Part shown: positions 49,311 through 57,924 of the stretch, one piece after another
Position numbering within the stretch: the stretch's first letter is position 1
Layout of the letters: each line of letters begins with the position of its first letter
Assembly: GCA_009377495.1 (NCBI GenBank)
Contig: WHTZ01000028.1
Span: forward strand, 1 to 64,000
From: Luteitalea sp.
GTDB taxonomy: Bacteria > Acidobacteriota > Vicinamibacteria > Vicinamibacterales > Vicinamibacteraceae
Direction: 5' to 3'
Length of the DNA: 64,000 nucleotides
Program-made: the position numbers and the translations under genes
The notes under the pieces: model-generated
Told to the model about the DNA's origin: nothing
Seen by the model: the letters and a program-made list of their open reading frames with translations, nothing else
The model's database searches: none

Positions 49311-50266
49311 CAACCCGCCTTTCCCGCTCGTGTTTCCCGCGTTTGCAGCAGACGCAGCACCTCGTCTCGTGAGGGCACGCTCGCGATCGCGCCGGAACGA
49401 GTACAGCTCAGACCCGCGGCGGCGTTGGCGAAGCGGAGAATGTGATCGGTCGCCCATCCCTGGAGCCAGGCGTAGATGAAGCCGGCGCGAAAGACGTCGC
49501 CGGCTCCCGTTGTGTCGACGGCGTCCACCTGATACGCGGGGGAGTGAATCAGCCGATCTCCGTCGAGCGCCAGTGCCCCCTCCACCCCCAGGGTTACGCA
49601 CAACAGCCCGGGATGGCGCGCACGCAACTGCTTGAGTGCCGTTTCCGTGTCGCGGGCACCGGTAAGACCAAGCGGCACGTGCTCGGCAAAGATCGGGATC
49701 GTCACCGCATCGACCAAATCGAGCGTGCGGTCGGTGAGCCGGTCGATGTCGGTGGTGACGGGATGCCCAGCCTCGCGCGCCAGGCTGGCGGCCCTGATCG
49801 CCGCTTCTTGATCCACATCGTCTACGTGCAGCAGACGCGCCGACGTGATCGCGCTCTTCCGAATCTCACGCGGGCGGAGATGCAAGCTTTCGTCGCGATC
49901 CCAGAGCACGATACGCTCGCCGCTCCGTTCGTCAACCAGGATGATGGCGTACTGGTTCGGTGCGTCGTGGATGACCGCGTCCGATGTATCGATCTTGTGG
50001 CGGGCAAGCTCTTGGCGAATCTGCCGACCATTCTCGTCTGTGCCGGTGGCGCCCAGATACTTCACGCGCAAGCCGAAGCGCGCGCAGGCGACGAGGGCCG
50101 TGGTCATCTGGCCACCGCACGAGACCGTGCGCTGTGCGATGCGCATCTTCGCGCACGCGCCCTGCGCCTGAGGTGGAGCCGGCAGCCGGTATACGAAGTC
50201 AACCGAGTTCGCACCCAGGCCAACCACGTCCCAGCGAATCTGGTCGGAAGAGGCGTGTGGTGTCAC
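49292..50266 (-). CDS. PfkB-family carbohydrate/nucleoside kinase
   Basis: 324 residues of ribokinase-like fold. The N-terminal motif is SCGGQMTTALVACARFGL and the catalytic signature VDAVDTTGAGDVFRAGF holds the base Asp. Substrate specificity is not readable; fructose- and ribose-type members share these motifs. It starts at GTG 50266, overlapping the stop of the M14 peptidase gene (GTGA), so it is translated from the same message. Confidence 0.9.
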   Translation of the reverse strand: MTPHASSDQIRWDVVGLGANSVDFVYRLPAPPQAQGACAKMRIAQRTVSCGGQMTTALVACARFGLRVKYLGATGTDENGRQIRQELARHKIDTSDAVIHDAPNQYAIILVDERSGERIVLWDRDESLHLRPREIRKSAITSARLLHVDDVDQEAAIRAASLAREAGHPVTTDIDRLTDRTLDLVDAVTIPIFAEHVPLGLTGARDTETALKQLRARHPGLLCVTLGVEGALALDGDRLIHSPAYQVDAVDTTGAGDVFRAGFIYAWLQGWATDHILRFANAAAGLSCTRSGAIASVPSRDEVLRLLQTRETRAGKAGWSRVTG

Positions 50267-51672
50267 GAACCCACCACCACTATTTGCTCGACGCGGTAGC
50301 GATCCGGTGTGCTCAGCGGCTCGAGGAGCAGCAGCTCCGCCGGCTGGCCAACGCCAATGAATGGTCGTCGTCGGCCTCCTTGTTCTGGCTGGTCGCTCCC
50401 ATTCTCGTTGGTCTGCTCGTCTGATGCTGTGTCAGGTAGGGTGATCTCCTGCCCCAGCTCCGCACGGTCCATCTTCGGCGCCACCACGAGCCCTTCGGCG
50501 TCGATCGTTGCCAGCGCTCCGTAGACGCGCAAGTCTCCCAGCTCCTGGATGCTGGAGACCCATTGGATGTGGCGACCGTCCTTCTCTTCGCGTACGACGC
50601 GCGTGCCTCCGAGACCTACGTCGCCCTTGAACGGCGCGACGCCAGTGCCTGGCCAAATCGTGCCGCCTCTGACGATGGTGTGGAAGAGATTCGACTCGTT
50701 CTCTGGCAACTCTGTATAGAGGGCTGGGTCGACGCGATCGACCGCGCCCGTGGCGAGCGCGTCCAGCGCCGAGAGAATCGCCACGAAATTGATCCGGACG
50801 AGCGCCCGATCAGGGTCTTGGCCCGGCCACGGCCCCGTCTCGATGAGCACGACCCCGGTGCCCGCACGTGAGAAGGTGTCACCAAACGCACGAGGGTTGA
50901 ACGTCTCGTCGTAACGGCCGATGCGGCGCTGCGCGAATGGCTCGATGGCCTGTCGCACGACCGCTGCCGTCTTCTTGGCCAACACGCGTTGCGGCGTGTC
51001 GGTCACTGCCTCATCGGAGGCAACGGCGAGCAATGAGATCGCGGCCGGCTGCGGCGGTGTCCCCACCGACGTGCGCCAGTTCTGGTTGTGGAGATTGAAA
51101 CCCAGCGCTGGCTCGAGCCGGTCTCGGAGCGCCTTGAGCGCGCGCGCCTCGGGTGACTGCAGCAGCCGGGCGTCGCGATTGACGTCGAGTCCCTGGGCAT
51201 TGCGCCGCGTCCACCGCTCTGCTCCATCTGGATTGACCATGGGCACCATGTGGATTGTCAGACGCTCCAGAATGCGTGTCACCTGCGGCTCGCCGCGATG
51301 GCGTTCGATGTAGGTGCACACGTCGAACAACGCGCTCGTCGCGGTGGGCTCGTCGCCATGCATTTGCGACCACAGCAACACGTGCATCGGCCCCTGACCA
51401 AACCACACATGATTCAAGCTCCGATTCTCTACAGACCGGCCTATCTCCTCGACCTCGAACATGCCGCGTCCACCATCCTTCAGCTCCTCGATGAGCCGCA
51501 TGACGTCCGCGTGGCGTACCAGCGGCGCGGGTGGCAATGGCAAGCGCTCGGCGTCCCAGGCACGAGCCAACGTCTGCGGATCGATCGGCGGCTGGACCTG
51601 TGCCGACGACGCGTATCCGCCAGTCGCGAGGACCAAGACAACGAGCACGAGGTGAAGGCAGCGAGTCGACAT
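50263..51672 (-). CDS. Secreted M14-family zinc carboxypeptidase
   Basis: 469 residues with a signal peptide (LHLVLVVLVLATGGYASSAQ). The M14 zinc site is HGDE in WSQMHGDEPTATSALFD, with the third ligand in GFNLHNQN. The substrate region is MVNPDGAERWTRRNAQGLDVNRD, and the catalytic Glu is in VVLIETGPW. Likely a periplasmic or outer peptidase acting on peptides or cell-wall stems. The C-terminal 130 residues are an extra beta-rich domain. It is coupled to the downstream kinase gene. Confidence 0.9.
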   Translation of the reverse strand: MSTRCLHLVLVVLVLATGGYASSAQVQPPIDPQTLARAWDAERLPLPPAPLVRHADVMRLIEELKDGGRGMFEVEEIGRSVENRSLNHVWFGQGPMHVLLWSQMHGDEPTATSALFDVCTYIERHRGEPQVTRILERLTIHMVPMVNPDGAERWTRRNAQGLDVNRDARLLQSPEARALKALRDRLEPALGFNLHNQNWRTSVGTPPQPAAISLLAVASDEAVTDTPQRVLAKKTAAVVRQAIEPFAQRRIGRYDETFNPRAFGDTFSRAGTGVVLIETGPWPGQDPDRALVRINFVAILSALDALATGAVDRVDPALYTELPENESNLFHTIVRGGTIWPGTGVAPFKGDVGLGGTRVVREEKDGRHIQWVSSIQELGDLRVYGALATIDAEGLVVAPKMDRAELGQEITLPDTASDEQTNENGSDQPEQGGRRRPFIGVGQPAELLLLEPLSTPDRYRVEQIVVVGS

Positions 51673-51706
51673 GTGAGGAGTCTACCAGTGACACGGCACG
51701 GTAGGA

Positions 51707-51742
51707 TCAGGGGCGAGGGGCAAGGGGCGAGGGGCAAGGAGA
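51707..51742. repeat. 7-mer repeat tract (GGGGCGA/GGGGCAA)
   Basis: Five GGGGC[GA]A units just upstream of the hypothetical gene at 51749. The last unit, CAAGGAGAG, also supplies that gene's ribosome binding site. Confidence 0.65.
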
Positions 51743-51748
51743 GCCGAG

Positions 51749-52345
51749 ATGCGAAGGAGTGTTATACGTAGCGCGATTGGAGCTGTCGTCCTGTTCTCGT
51801 TTGCCGATGCGCCCGGCGTGGGGCAGGAATCTCGTGTTCCTGAGACGAAAGAAACGGGTCAGTGGCGCGTGGACCTCGTCTCGAGCGGTGGCATCACCGG
51901 TAAGGGTACCGGCGGCGTCGGGGTTACGTCAGACGGCACGGCCCAGTTACTGCAATTCTCCCCGCGAGGTGCACATCAACAGCGAGGGGGGTCGAGAGAG
52001 GAGATTCAGCCGAATAGCGAGGCTCGAGCCAATGTCGCGGTGACGTGCACGACAAAGCTGGCCCTGCACCAGATCGCGCCGCTCGACAGCGCCGTGTCAC
52101 GTATTGCGCCGGAGCACTGGCGCGTCGCTGCCGCGCTGACGAAGACCCCACGCTGCTGTGATCTTCTCGAATGGACGCTTACAGTCTCGCGGCCGACGAA
52201 TGCGGAGCACGACGAGCGGCTCGTCTCATCGTGGGCCGCGGATGGCACCAAGGGCCGCGAGGTGCCGGCTGCCGTTGCCGAGGTACACGAGGCGTTGGTC
52301 GCGCTCTGGCCAAGAGTACGGAGCGGGTGCTCAACGGAACGCTGA
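51749..52345 (+). CDS. Hypothetical secreted protein
   Basis: 198 residues with an N-terminal signal-like segment (SAIGAVVLFSFADAPGVGQ). The body contains WRVDLVSSGGITGKGTGGVGV and EHWRVAAALTKTPRCCDLLEWTLTV, with two adjacent cysteines. No family recognised. It has a good ribosome binding site (AAGGAGAG) from the repeat just upstream. It is divergent from the M14 peptidase. Confidence 0.6.
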   Translation: MRRSVIRSAIGAVVLFSFADAPGVGQESRVPETKETGQWRVDLVSSGGITGKGTGGVGVTSDGTAQLLQFSPRGAHQQRGGSREEIQPNSEARANVAVTCTTKLALHQIAPLDSAVSRIAPEHWRVAAALTKTPRCCDLLEWTLTVSRPTNAEHDERLVSSWAADGTKGREVPAAVAEVHEALVALWPRVRSGCSTER

Positions 52346-52366
52346 CCACTGAATGCGAGGAGCGAT

Positions 52367-52440
52367 GCGTAGGGCGGGGCTTTATAGCCCCGCCCTACGC
52401 TAGCCCCGCCGATCAATGGCGGCCCTAAAGGGCCGCCCTA
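52367..52440. repeat. Perfect palindromic REP-like pair
   Basis: GCGTAGGGCGGGGCT (52367-52381) and its exact complement AGCCCCGCCCTACGC (52386-52400) form a 15-bp stem with a 4-nt loop. A second palindrome, GGCGGCCCTAAAGGGCCGCC, follows. It lies between two convergent genes and may act as a terminator. Confidence 0.8.
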
Positions 52441-55400
52441 CCTACCCACACTGGTGGACAACGCCGCCCCGTCATCATCGATGATGGTGAAGACGCCGGA
52501 TATCTTGCCGAGCACACTGTTGGTTGGATGGCTCAGCGTGATGTGAAACGTCTCGTCAGGCTCGGCGAATCGATCACCGATGAGCGCGACCGGTACACTG
52601 GCGGAGACGCTGAGCGGCGGCACGATCACGAAGGGGAAGATGTCGGTGAGCGACAGGTAGTCGTGCGGCGCGCGCGCCGTCCCGTCTGTGATGCGGTAGC
52701 GCACGACCACCGGCTTCGCATAGGCGTGTGACAACGTGACGGGAAACGCCGCAAGGGTGAGGCCTCGGGTTCCCTCCTTCTTGCTCACGTCATGCACGTT
52801 TATCGTGGGCGGCGTGTTCGACGTGCACGCGGACACGGTCACGTCATCCACATACCAGCCGAAGGTGCCCGTGCAGCCGTCCGTGCCAAAGTCGAAGCGC
52901 AGACGTACGCGGTCTCCAGGCGCCGCGTAGCTCGCCAAGCGCACGTGCGACCGGCCCCACGAGCCCTCAACCGAGCCACCGTCCGCGCCAGTCCACGCTG
53001 GCTGGCCCGCCATGGGGTTGGTGTTCCCGGCAGCCGCCGGCTGCAATATTGCGTTATACGTGTTGAACGTGTAGTCCGCGGGGGCAACGAGCTGCCACGG
53101 CTCGCCGTTGACGCTGACCTTCACGTTCGCGCCGTCCCAACCCCCCTCAGCCGCAATCCAGTGATCGAAGGTCACAAGGGGATCGGTCACGCCGCTCGGG
53201 ATCTTGATGGACGGGCTTTGGAGGTGCAGCACACCAGACTCATCACCCCCCGGTTCACACGTCCCACCCGGGTAATCGACGGCGAAGAAGGCCGAGCCCT
53301 TGCGTCCCTCCGGCATCTCGCTCGTCCACACCCAATCGCGCTCCGTGAAGTCGGCCGGCGTGACGGCGTCATGGCTCACATTCCACCGGCGGTCCGGGTC
53401 GCGCTCGAAATCGTCGAAGAACAGGTCGACCTGGGTTGTGTCCGCACCGCAACGATCAGGGGGATCCTTCGCCAGAATCGGCTGGAAGTTGCATTGTACC
53501 GGCTCACGGCGCATCTCGACCGCCAACATCGCCTTCGCCGCCTGCTCGCAATCAGACGGCGCTATGACATCGGGGGCCGGCTCGCCGGTTACTAGATCGG
53601 TGAGCTCTTGGCCGATCAAATCGGTGCAAGCCGCTTCGAGCGCGTCCGCGTGATCCGCAAAGTTGGTCGTGGGCACTTGATAGACCGTTTGTGCACGGTA
53701 GTAGAGATGCGCGGTCTTGGTCAGGCCAATCGGAGCAATCGTCTGATCGTTGTACGTACCGCCGTCTGCGAGCAACGTGAAGGCCCGATTGGGAACACCT
53801 GAGTTGATGTGCACGCCGCCCGCGTCAGCTACCCCGCAGAAATACTGTAGGTCTGACACTTTGGCGGGTTGACCGAGGCAGGTCGGCGTCCACATATCAC
53901 GGATCGCGCCCGTGCCGGGTAGTCCCAAGAGGTCCTCCCCGATCAGCCAGCGCACCGAGTCGTCGAGGATGGGGCTGGGTGGATTCGGCTCGAGGGTGAC
54001 GTTGACGCCGGTCTCCAAGTGAGCTTTGAACTGCTGTCCCGTCGTCAAGCCGACGAAGGCCGAGGCAATGGTAATGGTCTCGTCCGATCCGCCCATGAAG
54101 AAGAGCGCGTCGTCCTCATGGTTGGCCACAATGGCAGCGATCGCACCGGCGTCCTGCGCGTTCTTGACCTTGATGACAAAGTCGCACGTACCTCGATCCA
54201 TCAGGGCAATCTTCCCGGCCACGGCGTCCGCGTTGACGATCGGCTCGCACGCGTCCGTCGGCGACGGTCCCGCGTCATCGACGACCAGGGCAAGGTCGCC
54301 CGTCATCGCGTCGACGAGCGGAGGACCAAACGCCGCGCCTGCAGCCGGGTACTCGCCGGCAATCGCGTCCGGTGAATTGACCGTAATCTTCGGCGGGAAC
54401 AGCTGAAAGTCGGAACAGCCCTCATCGCGGCGCACGTCTTGCTCGTCCGTGCCACGCTCATTGAGCAGGTCGATTACCTCGCCCCAGATGTCCGAATAGG
54501 CCTCGTTGAGCGCGCCCGGCTGCCACTGGTAGATCAGGTTGTGCGTGTATTCCGTGTACGCGTGCGCCCACTCGTGCGCGGTCACGTCGTCGGTCGTGAA
54601 GCCCGGACAAAAGGAAATGAACGCGCCATTCCACGACGCGTTGGGACATTGGTAGCCGCGGTCGAAGATGGCGTCCATTGTCGCGCCGGCCCCATCGAAG
54701 GAATCGCGGCCAAACGCGTTGAAGAAGAAGTCGTAGGTCTCCTTCGAGGCGAGGATCATGTTGTCGGCCTCGGGGGATGCCGTGGGAAACGCATCGCCTT
54801 CGATCCAGAACGGCGAGTCCGGGTACTCTGGTGGTACGTCGTTCAGGTTACGTCCGTCGTACACGCGGCGAAACAGGTCGTCGTGAATGCCCGCGATCTG
54901 GTCGATGATCTTTCCCGTGTGCGCGTCGACGTAAACGAACTCACGCACGTCCCGGCGGTTGCCCACCTCCACTTCCCAAGCCAGACGATTGGGTCCTGGC
55001 ACGCCTTTGAGGAGGCCTTCGCGAAATACCACGAGGCGGGTGCGTTGGACGGCCACGTCCTCGCGCTCACGCTCGGCGGCGACCTTGTCGGCCGCCACGC
55101 GAGCCGCGTCGTTGGCTTCGCGTGTCGGCGTCGGATCAACCGTAATGTCCGGCACGATCGAGCCGTTCAGCGCCGCCATTCTGTCCGCATCATCGAAATG
55201 CGCCTTGAAGATAGCGCCAAAGACGGGAAGATTGCGGTACATCTGCTGATAGGTTAAGTGCTCGCCCCCACGTCGGTCCGGCAGCGCGCCCAGCAGGGTG
55301 AGCTCAGCACGCGGATTCGCGAGGCCAAACGCGCGCGCGTGCCTTTCGAGAAACGCCATCGCGCGGCCGTGCCGGCCGCTGCTCGTGGCAGCCTCGGGAC

Positions 55401-55641
55401 CACGCCGCTGCTGGTCGAGCCCCAGCGGCAAGCCACGAGGCGGCCGAACGAACCGCGCTGTACCGGTGGCGCGGCTGATGCTGACGCGGCCAGCACCGCC
55501 AACCTCATTGGTGAGCTGTGCGATGGCCGCCGGATCGAGCGGCTCGGGCGCACTGCCGGCCTGCGGTTGGCCTTGCGCCCAAACCGGACCGGCCAGCGCC
55601 AGCGTCAGAACAAGAGAGGGGACGGAAGGGGCGCGGCTCAT
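52438..55641 (-). CDS. Large secreted M4 (thermolysin-like) metallopeptidase with PA and Calx-beta domains
   Basis: About 1,067 residues from ATG 55641 (AGGAGG upstream). A signal peptide (SLVLTLALAGPVWAQ) precedes an FTP/PepSY propeptide (about 40-230). The catalytic site is TAHEWAHAYTEYTH with GALNEAYSDIWGE as third ligand. A PA-like insert (VAGKIALMDRGTCDFVIKVKNAQDAGA) splits the catalytic domain; the M4 histidine segment ADAGGVHINSGVPNRAF comes after it. The tail contains a beta-sandwich region and a Calx-beta-like repeat ending VFTIIDDDG. It is probably an extracellular protein degrader. No secretion genes are nearby. Confidence 0.9.
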   Translation of the reverse strand: MSRAPSVPSLVLTLALAGPVWAQGQPQAGSAPEPLDPAAIAQLTNEVGGAGRVSISRATGTARFVRPPRGLPLGLDQQRRGPEAATSSGRHGRAMAFLERHARAFGLANPRAELTLLGALPDRRGGEHLTYQQMYRNLPVFGAIFKAHFDDADRMAALNGSIVPDITVDPTPTREANDAARVAADKVAAEREREDVAVQRTRLVVFREGLLKGVPGPNRLAWEVEVGNRRDVREFVYVDAHTGKIIDQIAGIHDDLFRRVYDGRNLNDVPPEYPDSPFWIEGDAFPTASPEADNMILASKETYDFFFNAFGRDSFDGAGATMDAIFDRGYQCPNASWNGAFISFCPGFTTDDVTAHEWAHAYTEYTHNLIYQWQPGALNEAYSDIWGEVIDLLNERGTDEQDVRRDEGCSDFQLFPPKITVNSPDAIAGEYPAAGAAFGPPLVDAMTGDLALVVDDAGPSPTDACEPIVNADAVAGKIALMDRGTCDFVIKVKNAQDAGAIAAIVANHEDDALFFMGGSDETITIASAFVGLTTGQQFKAHLETGVNVTLEPNPPSPILDDSVRWLIGEDLLGLPGTGAIRDMWTPTCLGQPAKVSDLQYFCGVADAGGVHINSGVPNRAFTLLADGGTYNDQTIAPIGLTKTAHLYYRAQTVYQVPTTNFADHADALEAACTDLIGQELTDLVTGEPAPDVIAPSDCEQAAKAMLAVEMRREPVQCNFQPILAKDPPDRCGADTTQVDLFFDDFERDPDRRWNVSHDAVTPADFTERDWVWTSEMPEGRKGSAFFAVDYPGGTCEPGGDESGVLHLQSPSIKIPSGVTDPLVTFDHWIAAEGGWDGANVKVSVNGEPWQLVAPADYTFNTYNAILQPAAAGNTNPMAGQPAWTGADGGSVEGSWGRSHVRLASYAAPGDRVRLRFDFGTDGCTGTFGWYVDDVTVSACTSNTPPTINVHDVSKKEGTRGLTLAAFPVTLSHAYAKPVVVRYRITDGTARAPHDYLSLTDIFPFVIVPPLSVSASVPVALIGDRFAEPDETFHITLSHPTNSVLGKISGVFTIIDDDGAALSTSVGR

Positions 55642-55644
55642 CAC

Positions 55645-55930
55645 TCCTCCTAACGGTGGGCGAGGTTGAGAACTAAGTCCCTGATGTTCTCGGGCGACCG
55701 CAGCGCGCGATCATGGCCCGTGCGCGCGCTGCGGTGCGCTCTTGCTGCAATACTAAGGGGATGCAGAATATGCGCGACACTATGGTTGAGTCAAGTTGCG
55801 GGCAGGCGTCGCTCCGGCTGATACCTCAACCATACTCGCGTCACACACAACCGTTTGGTCGTGTCGTTCATTGTGCGGACCGTATCTTAAACGCGAAGCT
55901 CGCTAGCCAGGTCGAACATAATGGAGAGTG
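55645..55930. other. Intergenic region between divergent peptidase and DUF1800 genes
   Basis: About 290 bp that must hold the promoters of both divergent genes. An inverted repeat (CGCAGCGCGCG...CGCGCGCTGCG, about 55700-55735) is visible. Lower GC towards the right side. No reading frame of note. Confidence 0.45.
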
Positions 55931-55933
55931 TCC

Positions 55934-57877
55934 ATGCGCAATGTCGACCGTGGGTCCAGCATTCGCCGGCTCGAGCGCTTGATCGTCGGCGTCGCCGCTG
56001 TCTCGGTGATCGTGGGCAGCTCGATGCTCGTGGCCGACCAACCAACGTCAGCCATACCGAGCGATCCGGACGAGCGAACGATTGTCCATGTCCTGAACCG
56101 CCTTGGCTTCGGTCCGTCCGGCCGTGACGTGGAGCGCGTACAGCGGCTGGGGCTGCAAGACTACATCGACGAGCAGTTGAATCCCGAGCGTATCCGCGAA
56201 AGCGAAGCGCTCGAGACACAGCTTGCGTCGTTCGAAACCTTGAAGCTGAGCTCCCAGGTGATCGCGCAAGAGTATGTGCGCGCCGCCATACAGCTACGGC
56301 AGCAACTGCAGCGGCAGGGGGCTGGCACCGCTGAGAGCTCGCCGCAACAAGGCGATGCCGAAATGGAGAACATGACCGAGACCGCACCGGAGGACGATGC
56401 GGTGACTCGCGATACGCGGCAGCCGCCTGCCGCGACCAGCCGCGACGAGACGCAGCAGGCCACGAGCACGAGCATGGAGGGATCGCAAGATGAACGCCAG
56501 GCCGGGTCTGCTCAGCTTTCGCCCGAACAACAGGAGGAGCTGAAAGAAGCCAATCGCAGGCGCACTCTCGTCACTCAGGAGCGCGCGCAACAGAAGATCC
56601 TGCGCGCGGTTTACAGCGAGAGGCAGCTCGAGGAAGTTCTCGTCGACTTCTGGTTCAATCACTTCAACGTCTTTAGCGGCGGCAACACGCTCCCCTACGT
56701 CACCGCTTACGAGCGTGACGTGATCCGACCGCACGCGCTTGGTAAGTTCCGCGACCTGCTCGGCGCCGTCGCGCACAGTCCGGCGATGCTCCTTTATCTC
56801 GATAACTGGCGAAGCGTTGGTCCGGAGGCACCAGGACCGTTCCGACCACCAACGCTCAGATCGACTTCGGCAGCCAGGCACCGGCGTGGCGAAGTACTCG
56901 ACGCGCAACCGCGGCGCAGAGTGGCAGGGCCCCACCCGCGGCCGGCTTCCGCGCAGGCGCGTCGAAGTGGCTCAGCACGGGCACAGTCCGCGCCAAAGAG
57001 GAAACGCACTCCACCACAGCCGAAGACCAAGCCTGGTCTGAACGAGAACTACGCGCGCGAGCTGATGGAGCTGCACACGCTCGGTGTGGAGGGTGGGTAC
57101 ACGCAGCAGGACGTGATTGAGGTGGCAAAGTGCTTTACGGGCTGGACGGTAAGGAGCCGGGCCCAGGGCGGCGAGGCCGTCTTCGCCTCTGGGATGCACG
57201 AGCCTGGTGTGAAGCGCGTACTTGGCCACGAGATCGACGCGGGCGGCGAGCGTGACGGAGAGGAGGTGCTGGACCTACTTGCTCGGCATCCGTCGACGGC
57301 CACGTTCATTGCGACGAAGCTGGCGCGGCGCTTTGTCGCGGACGACCCGCCGCAGGCCCTGGTCGAGCGCGCCGCCGAACGCTTCAGCGAGACCGACGGC
57401 GACCTCCGCGAGGTGGTCCAGACGATCGTCACGTCGCCGGAGTTCTTCGAGACCGAGGCCTACCGGGCGAAGGTGAAGTCGCCATTCGAGTTCGTGGTGA
57501 GCGCGTTGCGGGCGACGGACGCTCGCGTTGAGGACGCCGGCATCCTCGTGCCAAGATTGGTGCATCTTGGCATGCCACTCTATGGTGCGCAGCCACCAAC
57601 CGGATACATCGATCACGCGAGCAGTTGGACGAACTCTGGCGCGCTACTCGGACGCATGAACTTTGCGCTGGCACTTGCCAACAACCGGCTCCGAGGTGTG
57701 ACGGTGTCGCTCGAGTCGCGCCTTGGCAATGACCCGGCAGACGCCCGCGATCGGCTGCTCGCCTCGCTGCTACTGGACGACGCCTCATCGGAGACGCGCT
57801 CGACGACGGGGAAGGGTAAGAACGTCGCGCAGGTTGCGGCACTTACGCTCGGCTCGCCAGAGTTTCAGCGGAAGTGA
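55934..57877 (+). CDS. DUF1800 secreted protein
   Basis: About 647 residues from ATG 55934 (GGAGAG upstream), with a signal-anchor (LIVGVAAVSVIVGSSMLVA). DUF1800 landmarks: HVLNRLGFGPSGRDVERV, VDFWFNHFNVFSG, NENYARELMELHTLGVEGGYTQ, AKCFTGWTV, and the end LASLLL...TLGSPEFQRK. A glutamine/acidic linker lies at about 115-200. A proline/arginine-rich stretch of about 65 residues (298-365) just before NENYARE looks out of place. The gene is followed by DUF1501; the pair is common in Acidobacteriota and Planctomycetes and thought to act together outside the cytoplasm, function unknown. Confidence 0.88.
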   Translation: MRNVDRGSSIRRLERLIVGVAAVSVIVGSSMLVADQPTSAIPSDPDERTIVHVLNRLGFGPSGRDVERVQRLGLQDYIDEQLNPERIRESEALETQLASFETLKLSSQVIAQEYVRAAIQLRQQLQRQGAGTAESSPQQGDAEMENMTETAPEDDAVTRDTRQPPAATSRDETQQATSTSMEGSQDERQAGSAQLSPEQQEELKEANRRRTLVTQERAQQKILRAVYSERQLEEVLVDFWFNHFNVFSGGNTLPYVTAYERDVIRPHALGKFRDLLGAVAHSPAMLLYLDNWRSVGPEAPGPFRPPTLRSTSAARHRRGEVLDAQPRRRVAGPHPRPASAQARRSGSARAQSAPKRKRTPPQPKTKPGLNENYARELMELHTLGVEGGYTQQDVIEVAKCFTGWTVRSRAQGGEAVFASGMHEPGVKRVLGHEIDAGGERDGEEVLDLLARHPSTATFIATKLARRFVADDPPQALVERAAERFSETDGDLREVVQTIVTSPEFFETEAYRAKVKSPFEFVVSALRATDARVEDAGILVPRLVHLGMPLYGAQPPTGYIDHASSWTNSGALLGRMNFALALANNRLRGVTVSLESRLGNDPADARDRLLASLLLDDASSETRSTTGKGKNVAQVAALTLGSPEFQRK

Positions 57878-57878
57878 T

Positions 57879-57910
57879 AGGGGCAAGGGGCACCTGGCCC
57901 CTGACCCCTT
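57879..57910. repeat. Short 7-mer tract between DUF1800 and DUF1501 genes
   Basis: GGGGCAAGGGGCACCTGGCC followed by CCTGACCCC; one inverted pair of the 7-mer family in a 47-bp gap. Confidence 0.6.
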
Positions 57911-57924
57911 CAGGAGTGCAGGTC

